NCBI GenBank assembly: GCA_963668655.2
Contig: CAXXPQ010000004.1
Span: 372,001 to 436,000, forward strand
Direction of reading: 5' to 3'
DNA length: 64,000 nt
Origin: G963668655 sp963668655
GTDB taxonomy: Bacteria; Myxococcota_A; SURF-8
The notes beneath the pieces were generated by a model. That model was given only the letters and a program-made list of their open reading frames with translations. It had not been told where the DNA came from and made no database searches. The translations under genes and the position numbers were made by a program. The stretch's first letter is position 1. Each line of letters starts with the position of its first letter. Positions 50,931 to 60,332 of the stretch are shown here, one piece after another.

Positions 50931-51625
50931 TTCGTTTCCTTGTGTCGCTTGATCGAAGCCTTGCGGATGGCTTCGACGACATCCGGCATGGAGCTTTTGG
51001 TTAACAGATTCAGGATGAATTGGGGAATGGGCAGTCCCGGATCGGTATAAACCCGGTAGACGATCAGCGTTTTATTCCCGCCCTCGAAGGGGAAAAACTT
51101 GTAGTAACCGGTGGTTTCCTTGATATCCCCCCGCAATAGTTCCCATTCGATCAGACTGTTTTTGCAGTGGCGAATGCTTAACTCGTACCAGAAAGTGGAC
51201 AAAGCGATCTTCAGCGTCTGTTCCACGATGGCCACGTTGCCGTTCCAGCGGTGAGTTATTTTCTTCAGATGGGGCATGTCCCCCACATGGGCGGGGAAAT
51301 CCTTCATGTACGCCATGACCACAGAAGGCGGGGCGTCGATGCGCGCGATGGCCTCGTACCGCTGTCCCTTTCCCCGGCTTTCGACCTTGTGGATGATGAC
51401 CTTGCCCTTCTGGAACTTCTTGAATTCCTTGGCGTTCAATTCGGGCGGCTTTCCCATCATTTCGGCGATGCGCGCATCCTGCGCGGCGCTGTCCAGCGGC
51501 TTCAATTCGGGGCTCGGATTGGTGAACTTGGCTTCCTTGTCTTTGGCTCCGGCGCTCGCCGACAGACAGCAAACCCAAAACAGTCCCAGAAGCAGAGAAA
51601 GGAACGGATGATGAATCTGACGCAT
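50927..51625 (-). CDS. Secreted START-domain (SRPBCC) protein
   Basis: A 232 aa protein: signal peptide (residues 1-26, SASAG), a short linker, and a START/polyketide-cyclase-like lipid-binding domain (about 70-225) with RYEAIARIDAPPSVVMAYMK, HVGDMPHLKKITHRW, and LLRGDIKETTGYYKF. A periplasmic lipid or hydrophobic-ligand binder by family. The ATG at 51625 has GGGAGA upstream. It lies 155 bp downstream of the RND permease on the same strand, so it may belong to the efflux operon, or follow it. Confidence 0.8.
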   Translation of the reverse strand: MRQIHHPFLSLLLGLFWVCCLSASAGAKDKEAKFTNPSPELKPLDSAAQDARIAEMMGKPPELNAKEFKKFQKGKVIIHKVESRGKGQRYEAIARIDAPPSVVMAYMKDFPAHVGDMPHLKKITHRWNGNVAIVEQTLKIALSTFWYELSIRHCKNSLIEWELLRGDIKETTGYYKFFPFEGGNKTLIVYRVYTDPGLPIPQFILNLLTKSSMPDVVEAIRKASIKRHKETK

Positions 51626-51780
51626 GGATCGATCTCCCTGACACCCCGGTCGAAATGTCTTTCCGTAGAATGATGAAATCCGCTTCAGCATCCCGGCCGC
51701 TCTCCCTTGCGCCGGCAGGCTCCGAAACGCGGTCAGAGTATCACGAAATCACCGCCGGGACAACATCGGAAGGAAAACCC

Positions 51781-54700
51781 TCAGACCCGGTTCCGATATT
51801 CCCGGCGATAGATGGCGTAATAGAAAACCGGAACGACCACCAAGGTCAACACGGTGGCCAGCGCCAGTCCGAAAATCATGGCGTAGGCCATACCCTCCCA
51901 CAGGCTGCCTCCGAAAAGCGCCAGAGGAATCAGTCCGCCGATGGTGGTGGCGGCGGTGAGAATGATGGGACGAAGGCGCTGGCGGCCCGCCTCGATGATG
52001 GCCTCGGACAACCGCATGCCGTCCTCCATGAGAGCCTTGTCCACGAATTCCAGCCAGACCACGGCGTTCTTGATAACCATGCCCGCTAAAGAGATCACCC
52101 CCAGAAACGGCATGAAGGCAAAGCTGTTTCCGGACACGAACAGCCCCACGATGGCCCCGATGATCGCCAGGGGGATACTGGCCAGGATGACGAAGGATTT
52201 CTTGATGGAGTTGAACTGGATCACCAGCATGAGAAAAATCAAGGCCAGAATCAGGCCGAAGATAATCAGCAACCGTCCGAAGGACTTGTTGCGCTCCTTC
52301 TCCTCTCCGGCGCTTTCCATGGAGTAACCCTTGGGCAGGGGGTAATCTTTCAGTTTGTCGCGCAGATCCTTCATGACATCCGCCGCCAGCCGCCCCTGCA
52401 CGTCGGCCAGGACGGTGATGGCGCGTCGGGTATCGAAACGCTTGACCACGCCCGCCGACCAGACGGGCTCGATCCCGGCGAAGGCTTTGAGCGGGACTTT
52501 TTTGCCGGTGGTCTGGGAGGGAACGTACAGTCCGTCCAGGGTGTCGGTCAGGTTGCGCTCCGACTCGATCAGGCGCATGTAGACGGGAATCTCCTCCTCG
52601 CCCTCCCGGAAACTCGTCACGGGAAAGCCCTCGTAGGCGGTCAGAAGCGAAAGCGCCACCTCGGTATTGGTGATACCCGCCATGGCGGCGGCCTCGGAAT
52701 CCACGTCGATACGCAGACTGGGCACGTCCTTGCCCACGTTGTCGCGCACCTGGTGCGTTCCGGGGATGGTCTTCAGGATGTCCTGGATCTCGCCCGCCAG
52801 GCGCTGGATGACCGAAAGATCCGGCCCGGACAGGCGCAGGGCGATGGGCGCTTCCACGGGGACGCCCATCCAAAGGTTTTTAGCCATGACCCGCGCCCCG
52901 GAAATGTCTTTCCGGAACGTTTCGTTCAAGCGGGCCACCAGGGGCCGGGTGATGCGCGGATCGCGGGTGTTGACGATGAACTGGGCGAAGTTGGTGGCGT
53001 TGAACTCCGGCATGATGGTCATGTAGAAACGCGGCGCGCCTTTTCCAACGAAGACGCAATGACTGACCACGTCTTCCTCGCCGTCCAGAACCTTCTCCAC
53101 GGTACGAACCACGGTAGAGGTATTCTCCAGCGAAGCCCCCTCGGGTAGCCAGATATCGACGGTGAACTGGTCGCGCTGGGCCTCCGGGAAGAATGAAAAG
53201 CCGACGATTCCCAAAAGCTTCATCGCCCCCAGAAAAACCAGAGCCGTCAGGCCCATCATGACGAAACGATGCTTCAGGCTCCATCCCATCATGCGACGGT
53301 AGAAGCGGACGAACCGATTTTCCGCCTCGCCGGCGTCACCCGCCTTTCCGTCCCCGTGTCCCTCCGTTTTGGCGGAAGCGGCCCTCAGCAGGCGACGGGC
53401 GGCGATGGGAATCACCGTCACCGCCAGAAGCAGTGAGGCCAAGAGCGACACGGACACCACGATGGGCAACGCCCGGATGTAGTCGCCCGTGTTTTCCTGC
53501 ATGAGCAGCAGCGGCATGAAGGCCATGACGGTGGCCAGCGTTCCGGTCAGGGCCGGAACGGCCAGTTCCCAGGCGCCTTTCCAGGAAGCGGTATAGGCAT
53601 CCACCCCCCGGCGCATATGCACGTCGATGTTGTCCGTGATGATGATGGCGTTGTCCACCAGCATCCCCAGGGCGATGATGAAAGCCGCGATGGACACGGT
53701 CTCCAGATCCACATGGAAAAGCGGCATGACGGTGAAGGTCAGGATGATGGAAAGCGGCAGGCAGAGCGCGATCAGTCCGGCGGCGCGCAGCCCCATGCCG
53801 AGAAACATGACCAGCACGACGATGGCCAGGCCCTCGTACAGGTTGTCCAGGAACGTCCCGACGAAGGTGTCCACCTCCCGAGGCTGGTCGTGCAGCAGGG
53901 TCAGTTGGATATCCTCCGGCAGCCGCTCCCGGAACGCTTCCACGGCGGCCTTGACTTCCTCGCCCATGAAAACCAGGTTTTCTCCCTTGCGCATGCGGAT
54001 GTCCAGGCCCACGGAGATCACGCCGTCGGTGAGCATGTAGTCCAGGGGCGGTTCCTTATACGCCCGCCGGACGCTGAACACGTCCTGCACCTTCAGCGGC
54101 GCGCCGCTCTTGCGTGACACGTCCAGCACGGCGTTTTTCAGCTGTTCCTCGATCCTGAAACTTCCGCTGACCTCCAGGCGGTACTTGCGGTCCTTCGTAC
54201 GGGCATAGCCCCCCGGCATGTTGACGTTCTGATAGTCCAGAAACTTCGAGGCGGTCAGGGGAGAGAATTCGTACAGGGTGAAGCTTTGCAGCGGGCCCTC
54301 GATGTAGATCACCTCGTCCTGTTCGCCCATCAGCTCCACCTTGCCCACGGTGGGCTGCTTTTTCAGCGCGGTGCGGAGCTTCTTGGCCCATCGTTTCAGT
54401 TCGGCCGGGCTGGCGCTTTTGGAATGGAGCGAGTAAATCATGGCGGTCACGTCGCCGAAATCGTCGATGACATCCGGCCCCATGATGCCGGCGGGCAGAT
54501 CCGCCCGGACTTCCTCGATCTTGTTGCGGAGTTTCTGCCAGGCGATGTCCACGTCCGCCTCGTAATCCACCTTCACCATGATGACGGACAGAGCCTCCCG
54601 AGTGGTGGATTTCAGTTCCTCCAGCAGGCTCATTTCTTCGAACTTCTCTTCCAGTTTCTCCGTCACCAGCTTTTCCACCTTTTCGGCGCTGGCGCCGGGG

Positions 54701-54852
54701 TAGATGGTCACCACCAGGGCGACATTGATCTTGAATTCGGGATCCTCCCGCTGGCTGATGGTGAAATAATTGAACACGCCCACGGCCACCAGCAGAATCA
54801 GCACGACCCAGACCACGGGCCGATGTTCCAGCGAAAATCTGGCGATGTTCAT
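51781..54852 (-). CDS. RND efflux transporter permease
   Basis: A 1023 aa inner-membrane RND pump (AcrB-type, HAE family). After MNIARFSLEHRPVVWV (first helix) comes the porter domain; TM4 has GMLVDNAIIITDNI, with the key Asp (D407-equivalent) and Asn in place of the second Asp, as seen in part of the family. Twelve helices in two halves with two large periplasmic loops; the C-terminal half has MVIKNAVVWLEFVD. Proton-driven export of drugs, solvents, lipids or fatty acids. The ATG overlaps the adaptor stop by 4 bp. Confidence 0.93.
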   Translation of the reverse strand: MNIARFSLEHRPVVWVVLILLVAVGVFNYFTISQREDPEFKINVALVVTIYPGASAEKVEKLVTEKLEEKFEEMSLLEELKSTTREALSVIMVKVDYEADVDIAWQKLRNKIEEVRADLPAGIMGPDVIDDFGDVTAMIYSLHSKSASPAELKRWAKKLRTALKKQPTVGKVELMGEQDEVIYIEGPLQSFTLYEFSPLTASKFLDYQNVNMPGGYARTKDRKYRLEVSGSFRIEEQLKNAVLDVSRKSGAPLKVQDVFSVRRAYKEPPLDYMLTDGVISVGLDIRMRKGENLVFMGEEVKAAVEAFRERLPEDIQLTLLHDQPREVDTFVGTFLDNLYEGLAIVVLVMFLGMGLRAAGLIALCLPLSIILTFTVMPLFHVDLETVSIAAFIIALGMLVDNAIIITDNIDVHMRRGVDAYTASWKGAWELAVPALTGTLATVMAFMPLLLMQENTGDYIRALPIVVSVSLLASLLLAVTVIPIAARRLLRAASAKTEGHGDGKAGDAGEAENRFVRFYRRMMGWSLKHRFVMMGLTALVFLGAMKLLGIVGFSFFPEAQRDQFTVDIWLPEGASLENTSTVVRTVEKVLDGEEDVVSHCVFVGKGAPRFYMTIMPEFNATNFAQFIVNTRDPRITRPLVARLNETFRKDISGARVMAKNLWMGVPVEAPIALRLSGPDLSVIQRLAGEIQDILKTIPGTHQVRDNVGKDVPSLRIDVDSEAAAMAGITNTEVALSLLTAYEGFPVTSFREGEEEIPVYMRLIESERNLTDTLDGLYVPSQTTGKKVPLKAFAGIEPVWSAGVVKRFDTRRAITVLADVQGRLAADVMKDLRDKLKDYPLPKGYSMESAGEEKERNKSFGRLLIIFGLILALIFLMLVIQFNSIKKSFVILASIPLAIIGAIVGLFVSGNSFAFMPFLGVISLAGMVIKNAVVWLEFVDKALMEDGMRLSEAIIEAGRQRLRPIILTAATTIGGLIPLALFGGSLWEGMAYAMIFGLALATVLTLVVVPVFYYAIYRREYRNRV

Positions 54853-55883
54853 TTGACCACCACCTTGTCTCCCGCACTGGCGTAGTTGTTGCCCTTGACC
54901 ACCACGGATTCGCCTCCGGAAAGGCCCTTCACGATCTCCAGTTCCTCGCCCACCCGGCGGCCGGTTTCCACCGGCCGAAGCGAGACGGCTCCCGTGGTTT
55001 CGTCGTACAGCATGACCTCGCGCTTGCCCTCCCGGCTGCGCATGACGGCGGATATCGGCAGGAAGACGGCTTCGATCCGTTCCTGAACGATTTCGGTGTG
55101 CGCCAGCATACTGGGCCGTATCCGGTTTTCCGGATTGTCCACCTCCACGGTTACGGCATAGGTGCGCGTATAGGCGTCGGCCACGAAATCCACGTGGAAA
55201 ATCCGGCCCTTGTACTCGCCATCCACGCCGTCGAAACGCACGGCGGCCTCGTCTCCGACGTGGAAATGAGCGAGATCCGCCTGGGGCACGCCGAACTTCA
55301 CCTTCAGTTTCGAGATGTCCAGAAGCACCACGGCGGCGGAACCCTGGCCGATGACCTGCCCCACGCTGGTGCGCAGTTCGTGGACCACGCCGCCCGTGGG
55401 CGCGTACAGCCGGGTATAACGGATCTGCCGTTCCGCCTGTTCCTTCTGGGTCAAGGCGGCGTGATAGCGTCCACGGATTTCATCCAGTTTGGCCTGGGGC
55501 ATGACATTCTTTTTCACCATGGCGTCCACGCGCTTGAAATTCGGCTCCAGCGCGTCCAACTGGCTCTCCGCCAGGCGCTTGACCAGTTCGTAATCCGAGG
55601 AATCGATGGTGGCCAGAAGTTCGCCCTTTTTCACGAAATCTCCCTCTTCCACCGGCAAGGAGGTGATCCGTCCGGCCACCAGGAATCCGACCCCGTGGCT
55701 TTCGAAGGGGTGGGCGTATCCGGAATATTTCCGACGGATTTCCCGGGTTTCCGCCTTCGCCTTCCGCACGGTCACCAACGTCGGCGCGTCTTCCTTCTCA
55801 ACGTTCTTCTCGGCCTTGCCGCAGGCGACGGCAAATGAAAGAAGCAAAACAAGAATCATCAGCCTCATCGTGGTTCGCCTCAT
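54849..55883 (-). CDS. RND periplasmic adaptor (membrane fusion protein), lipoprotein
   Basis: A 344 aa HlyD/AcrA-type adaptor. Lipobox AVAC (Cys near residue 21), then the lipoyl-like beta-strand GYAHPFESHGVGFLVAGRI and VEEGDFVKKGELLATID, a helical hairpin (about 85-145, QLDALEPNFKRVDAM), the second lipoyl half (LYAPTGGVVHELRTSVG), and beta-barrel plus membrane-proximal domains. It links the permease to the outer-membrane channel encoded just upstream. Start ATG at 55883 has GGGGGGAAAA; an in-frame ATG five codons later is possible. Confidence 0.93.
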   Translation of the reverse strand: MRRTTMRLMILVLLLSFAVACGKAEKNVEKEDAPTLVTVRKAKAETREIRRKYSGYAHPFESHGVGFLVAGRITSLPVEEGDFVKKGELLATIDSSDYELVKRLAESQLDALEPNFKRVDAMVKKNVMPQAKLDEIRGRYHAALTQKEQAERQIRYTRLYAPTGGVVHELRTSVGQVIGQGSAAVVLLDISKLKVKFGVPQADLAHFHVGDEAAVRFDGVDGEYKGRIFHVDFVADAYTRTYAVTVEVDNPENRIRPSMLAHTEIVQERIEAVFLPISAVMRSREGKREVMLYDETTGAVSLRPVETGRRVGEELEIVKGLSGGESVVVKGNNYASAGDKVVVK

Positions 55884-57305
55884 TTACTTTTCCCCCCGTC
55901 CGTCTTCCAACAAATCATCGCCAAGCCCGACATGCAGCGCCATGCGGGCCAGGGTCACGTTCATGCGCGCCGTGATGGCGTCGCTTTCGGCCTTCAGTTT
56001 CGAGGTCTGGGCGTTCAGCAGGTCCGTGGTGGCGGCCATCTGGGCATCGAAACGGATTTTTTCGATCCGCAGATTCTCTTCCGCTTCCCGCACCTGGGCC
56101 TCGGCAACACCCAGGGATTTCTCGGCCTCTTCCAACTCCAGACGCTTCCTTTTGATGTCCAGCCGGATGCCTTCCTCCATGGCCTGAATGGCCGTGGAGA
56201 CCTTGCGTTCCCTCACCTGGGATTTCCGGAGCTGATACCAGGTCGCCCCCCACTCCCAGATATTCCAGTTCAGCACGATCCCGCCGAAATACTGGTTTTC
56301 CGGTTGCAGACCATCCAGTCCCTGGGCGTTTTCATAGGTGAAAATGGCGGTGATATCCGGCAGAAGCGACCCGATGGCGGCGTGTTTTCCCGCCCGGGCC
56401 GCCCTTCGTTGATGTTTCAGCGCCAAGAGATCCGGCCGTTTCGACAGCGCGCTCTCGATCGGACGCGCGTGCGCCTGACCGGGTGTTTCCATCCCGCTCT
56501 CTTCTGGTTCGATGGGCTCCAGGGGACTGTCCAGAGAGCGGGCCATATAGAGATTCAGCGCCGCCCGGGCCAGTTTGGCGCCCTTTTCGGCCAGAAACAG
56601 GTTTTTCCGGATTTCCGCCTTGTGGACGTGGACTTTCAGCAGGGCGTTCTTTTCCACCAGTTCGGCTTCCAGATAGGCCGTCACCTGGCGTTCGTATTCT
56701 TTTATCTGGGAGAGCGCCGCCCGGGCGGTTTCGGTGAGTTTCATGGCCGTAATCAGGCCGAAATACACGTTGGCCACGTCCAGTTCCAGCTTCCGCCGGG
56801 CCTCCCTCCTGCTCATTCGGGAAGCGGCGGCAAGTTCGCCGGAAGCCTCGTACCCGCCCCAGACCCTGTAGAGCTGGGTCAGCGGCTGGGCGACGGTGAG
56901 CTTGGTGTCGATGGTCAGATCCTTGCGCATGACCAGTTCCTGATCCTGGGCCCCGCTGGCGGCCAACTGTTCGGCCAGGCTTTCCGCCAGCCCGGCGGGC
57001 AGGCTCCCGAGGATGACATCGAAAAGATCGGTGATGAACGACGTGTCGAAGACGTGCTTGTCGTTCCAGCCGAGCACGCTCATTTCCGCCTTGACCACCG
57101 GCAGAAAGCGCCCGCGCACGCTTTTCTGTTCCGCTTCGTGTTCCTCAACGTCCAGCGCCGTGAGACGATGCAGGTTGTTGTTCTTCAACGCTTCACGCAT
57201 GCAGTCGTCCAGACTCAGGGTCTCCGCGTACAGAGGATGGGAGACCAGCAATCCGACAAGCAGCGCCAAGCCCGCTCCGAATTCGCGAACGCACAGGCTT
57301 TTCAT
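55884..57305 (-). CDS. TolC-family outer-membrane efflux channel
   Basis: A 473 aa outer-membrane factor: signal peptide (residues 1-27, PLYA), then the two structural repeats of TolC proteins; TLSLDDCMREALKNNNLHRL starts the first helical pair, and the second half has the matching ESALSKRPDLLALKHQRR. Long helical stretches with Ala/Glu/Lys follow. It would form the export duct of the RND pump. Its stop is directly before the adaptor start; its start overlaps the TetR gene stop by 4 bp. Confidence 0.9.
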   Translation of the reverse strand: MKSLCVREFGAGLALLVGLLVSHPLYAETLSLDDCMREALKNNNLHRLTALDVEEHEAEQKSVRGRFLPVVKAEMSVLGWNDKHVFDTSFITDLFDVILGSLPAGLAESLAEQLAASGAQDQELVMRKDLTIDTKLTVAQPLTQLYRVWGGYEASGELAAASRMSRREARRKLELDVANVYFGLITAMKLTETARAALSQIKEYERQVTAYLEAELVEKNALLKVHVHKAEIRKNLFLAEKGAKLARAALNLYMARSLDSPLEPIEPEESGMETPGQAHARPIESALSKRPDLLALKHQRRAARAGKHAAIGSLLPDITAIFTYENAQGLDGLQPENQYFGGIVLNWNIWEWGATWYQLRKSQVRERKVSTAIQAMEEGIRLDIKRKRLELEEAEKSLGVAEAQVREAEENLRIEKIRFDAQMAATTDLLNAQTSKLKAESDAITARMNVTLARMALHVGLGDDLLEDGRGEK

Positions 57306-57931
57306 GATTTCGGGCCCCTTTTCAGCAATCCGTTGAAGACCGTTCGAACCAGCGTCCGCACGTACCGGCGGCCCTCGTCTTCATCGAACAGACCGATGAT
57401 GAAGCACTCGAACACTTCGTGCATGCTCCAGATAAGCATCCGGCTGACGGGCTCGATATCCCCGGAATCCGCGTTCAGTTCTCCTTTCGACAGACCTTCC
57501 TCCAGGCATTCCCGAACGAAGATCTCCAGTCGCTCGAACGCGCCCTCCATGCGATGGTTGAGGAAGTGAGGCCGCAATTCATGCCATACCCGGGGCCGGG
57601 GGCCATAATCGTAGACGATGCGGCATTCCCATCCGAAAACGGCCAGAAGCGCGTTCGAAACCCGTTTCTCCAAGGATTCCCTGGTATCGGCGGCCTGTCG
57701 GGCGACATCCATGAAGGTTTCCTCCACGTCCGCGATGATGGCCCGGAAGAGATCGTCCTTGTTGTGGAAATATTTGTACACCGCCGATTTCACCAGGCCC
57801 ACTTCCCCCGCGATGTCCTCCAGCGTGGTTCGGCGGAATCCCTGGCGAAAAAACAGATCCTTGGCGACTTCCAGAATTTCCTCTTTGCGGCCGACGGGCT
57901 TTTTGCGTCCCGGGGGCGATGCATCCGGCAT
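57302..57931 (-). CDS. TetR-family repressor of the efflux operon
   Basis: A 209 aa TetR regulator. The N-terminal helix-turn-helix is complete: KEEILEVAKDLFFRQGFRRT, TLEDIAGEVGLVKSAVYKYF, then HNKDDLFRAIIADV. The C-terminal ligand domain is helical, with a TetR-C-like Trp/His-rich middle. It is the first gene of the tolC-adaptor-permease operon (4 bp overlap with the channel gene), and a perfect palindrome overlaps its promoter, so it probably represses its own operon until a pump substrate binds. Confidence 0.93.
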   Translation of the reverse strand: MPDASPPGRKKPVGRKEEILEVAKDLFFRQGFRRTTLEDIAGEVGLVKSAVYKYFHNKDDLFRAIIADVEETFMDVARQAADTRESLEKRVSNALLAVFGWECRIVYDYGPRPRVWHELRPHFLNHRMEGAFERLEIFVRECLEEGLSKGELNADSGDIEPVSRMLIWSMHEVFECFIIGLFDEDEGRRYVRTLVRTVFNGLLKRGPKS

Positions 57932-57975
57932 GATGGGGCTTCCTTTCTACGTTCCGATCGCAAGTTATCCTAAAA

Positions 57976-58004
57976 AATAGAGACCAAGTGAACATTTCGG
58001 TCAA
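57976..58004 (-). promoter_or_regulatory. Promoter of the TetR-efflux operon
   Basis: Minus strand TTGACC (58004-57999), 17 bp spacer, TCTATT (57981-57976). The -35 box and most of the spacer fall inside the palindrome at 57988-58012. Confidence 0.6.
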
Positions 58005-58012
58005 ATGTTCAC
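57988..58012. promoter_or_regulatory. Operator of the TetR regulator (palindrome)
   Basis: GTGAACATTT (57988-57997) and AAATGTTCAC (58003-58012) form a perfect 10+10 bp inverted repeat with a CGGTC centre, 56 bp before the TetR start codon and over its promoter. It is the right size and place for a TetR dimer site. Confidence 0.8.
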
Positions 58013-58141
58013 CTTCTTGAGAAAAATTGTCAAGCGAAAAATCGGATACGTTCTTCGCCTTCCAGAAAATCCGCGATGGCGGCCTTTGCCATACCCGCAC
58101 GCTCGTTCCCCCTCTTTCGGAAATCTTTCCCCGGAGCGGTT

Positions 58142-58169
58142 TTGTCGGAATGCAAAATTGTGGTAGTCT
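58142..58169 (+). promoter_or_regulatory. Candidate promoter of wecB
   Basis: TTGTCG (58142-58147), 16 bp spacer, TAGTCT (58164-58169), 46 bp before the start at 58216. A -35 match of average quality. Confidence 0.4.
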
Positions 58170-58215
58170 TCCTCAATCGGCGGTCCGGTCCGTCGGCACA
58201 TATCGGGAGGTAAGG

Positions 58216-59322
58216 ATGAAGATACTCAGCGCCGTCGGAGCGCGTCCCAACCTGATAAAGATCGCCCCGCTCATCAAGGAACTTGTCCGCCGGGGTCACG
58301 AGGCCCCGCTGGTCCACACCGGCCAGCATTACGATTCCCAGATGAGCCGGATTTTCTTCGAGGAACTGGAGATTCCATTTCCCGCATTCGAACTGGGCGT
58401 GGGAAGCGCCTCGCACGCCGTAATGACCGCGGAGATCATGATCCATTTCGACGAGGTTCTGCACGCCATCGATCCGGACTGCGTGGTGGTGGTGGGAGAC
58501 GTAAACTCCACCCTGGCCTGTGCGCTGACCGCCACCAAGCTGCTTTATCCCGTAGCCCACGTCGAGAGCGGTCTTCGCTGTTACGACCGCAATGTGCCGG
58601 AGGAAATCAACCGGATCGTCACCGACCACATTTCCGATCTCCTCTTCGCCCAGTCGGACGAGGACGTAAGCAACCTGCTTCGGGAAGGCATCGGAAAATC
58701 CCGTATCCATTCCGTGGGAAACATCATGATCGACACGCTTTTCCAATATCGTAACCGAGCCATGAAACGTTCCGATATTCTGGCGCGTCATGACCTGAAG
58801 CCCGGCGAGTACGCGCTGGTCACGCTGCATCATCCGGACAACGTGGACTATCCGGCGCGCCTTGGAGGGATTCTCCATGCCTTGACGGATATCGCCACCC
58901 ATATTCCGGTGATTTTCCCGCTTCACCCGCGCACACGGAAAATGGCAAAGGATTTCGGATTGTTCGAAGACTTCACGAAGCGTTCGGGACTGATCGTCAC
59001 CGAACCTCTCGGCTATCTGAACTTTTTGGCCCTGTTGACGCAATGCCGCTTCGCCATGACGGATTCCGGCGGAGTGATGGAAGAAACCAGCGCCCTGGGC
59101 ATCCCCTGTCTGACCATCCGAGATCACACCAGCCGCGCCGTCACCGAGAAAGTCGGCACCAACCGGGTGGTGGGCATTCAGGCGGAAAACATCCAAGCCG
59201 CCGCCATGGATATTCTGGAAGGACGGGGACAGGCCAGCCGTGTATTGATGGATTGGGACGGCCAGGCCGCCGGCCGCATCGTGGATGTATTGGAAAGCCG
59301 CTTTTCGAAGGCGCAGCCATGA
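58216..59322 (+). CDS. wecB: UDP-N-acetylglucosamine 2-epimerase (non-hydrolysing)
   Basis: A 368 aa enzyme that interconverts UDP-GlcNAc and UDP-ManNAc for surface polysaccharide synthesis. Family motifs: GARPNLIKIAPLI at the N-terminus, HTGQHYDSQMSRIFFEEL, VVVGDVNSTLACALTA, HVESGLRCYDRNVPEEINR, then FPLHPRTRKM, and the substrate-binding MTDSGGVMEETSALGIPCL near the end. The ATG at 58216 has GGGAGGTAAGG upstream; a longer frame is spurious. The stop overlaps the start of the next gene by 4 bp. Confidence 0.95.
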   Translation: MKILSAVGARPNLIKIAPLIKELVRRGHEAPLVHTGQHYDSQMSRIFFEELEIPFPAFELGVGSASHAVMTAEIMIHFDEVLHAIDPDCVVVVGDVNSTLACALTATKLLYPVAHVESGLRCYDRNVPEEINRIVTDHISDLLFAQSDEDVSNLLREGIGKSRIHSVGNIMIDTLFQYRNRAMKRSDILARHDLKPGEYALVTLHHPDNVDYPARLGGILHALTDIATHIPVIFPLHPRTRKMAKDFGLFEDFTKRSGLIVTEPLGYLNFLALLTQCRFAMTDSGGVMEETSALGIPCLTIRDHTSRAVTEKVGTNRVVGIQAENIQAAAMDILEGRGQASRVLMDWDGQAAGRIVDVLESRFSKAQP

Positions 59323-60245
59323 GCCGCGACCGTCGCCTGGCCCGCCGCCCCGATCCGGAAAAGACCTTGAGCCCCGGCCAGGAATTCTTCGTCCGCGGCG
59401 TCATCGCCGAGCGTCAGGCCGTGGAAGTCCTGGAAGCCTTCGGCAAAGCCGAAATCGCCTGTATCCCCATGAAAGGCGTGGTGCATCGCCGGTTGCTGTA
59501 TGACGATCCGGCGGAACGTTTTCTGATGGACGTGGATCTTCTGGTTCGTCCGGAGGATTTCGATCGCGCGGCGACGATCCTGGAAGAGCTGGGATACGCA
59601 CCGGATATGGACTGGCGCGCGCGGGTGACCTTCGGCCGATGGAAGGAGATTCCCTTTCGCCGTGCGGACGCCCTGACCCTGGAACTGCATCGCGCCGTTT
59701 CAACGGGGAACGGAGCCCGGAACTTCTCGGAACGTCTTTTTCGTGAAGCGCCGCCGGGCATGCCTCCTTTCGACATCCCCCATGTGAAAGTCATGACTCC
59801 GGAGCAGACGCTGGCGGCCCTGGCCCTGCACGCCCGGGATCACGGTCTGATCCTTGAAGCACATCAGGTGGCCGACATCTCCCGTATTCTGGAACGCCTG
59901 ACGCCGGATCTGGATCGCGCTTTCCTTCTGGCCCGGGAGGCCGGCGCGGCCTTTACACTGGAGCTCCTGCTGGAACTTTGCGGCCACGAGCCTCCCCGCG
60001 CCTATCGTCCTCCCAAGCTGAAAAACCTGCGTCGCGCCCTTCTCAACGCGTTCACGCGCCCCGGTCCCAAGGGATATCGACCCGATTTCTCCGCCTATCA
60101 TCTCCGCTTCATCGAACGAAGCTGGAGGCTTCTGCTTCACGGGTGGGTTTTGCGTGACGATCTCTCGGAAAGCCTTCTTTCTCAAAAAGAGCATTTCCTC
60201 TTCGAATTCCGCGCCCTCTTGGACCTTCTCCATAAACGTCGCTGA
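59319..60245 (+). CDS. Nucleotidyltransferase-like protein (NTP_transf_5 type)
   Basis: A 308 aa protein starting in the wecB stop (ATGA overlap). It has the layout of the uncharacterised nucleotidyltransferase family often found in polysaccharide loci: IPMKGVVHRRLLYDD, then RFLMDVDLLVRPEDFDRA (the D-x-D metal site), LELHRAVS, and a helical C-terminal half with LALHARDHGLILEAHQVAD. Such proteins lie beside glycan and capsule genes; their substrate is not known to me. Coupling with wecB suggests a role in the same polysaccharide pathway. Confidence 0.75.
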   Translation: MSRDRRLARRPDPEKTLSPGQEFFVRGVIAERQAVEVLEAFGKAEIACIPMKGVVHRRLLYDDPAERFLMDVDLLVRPEDFDRAATILEELGYAPDMDWRARVTFGRWKEIPFRRADALTLELHRAVSTGNGARNFSERLFREAPPGMPPFDIPHVKVMTPEQTLAALALHARDHGLILEAHQVADISRILERLTPDLDRAFLLAREAGAAFTLELLLELCGHEPPRAYRPPKLKNLRRALLNAFTRPGPKGYRPDFSAYHLRFIERSWRLLLHGWVLRDDLSESLLSQKEHFLFEFRALLDLLHKRR

Positions 60246-60303
60246 CCCGCCCCTCCGGGGTGTTAGTATTATTTACATCGGTATATTTTTTCGTATATTT
60301 TGC

Positions 60304-60332
60304 TTGCATTGCCTTTCCGTATTGTATATACT
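60304..60332 (+). promoter_or_regulatory. Promoter of the cold-shock gene
   Basis: TTGCAT (60304-60309), 17 bp spacer, TATACT (60327-60332). Transcription from it would give a leader of about 160 nt. Confidence 0.65.
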
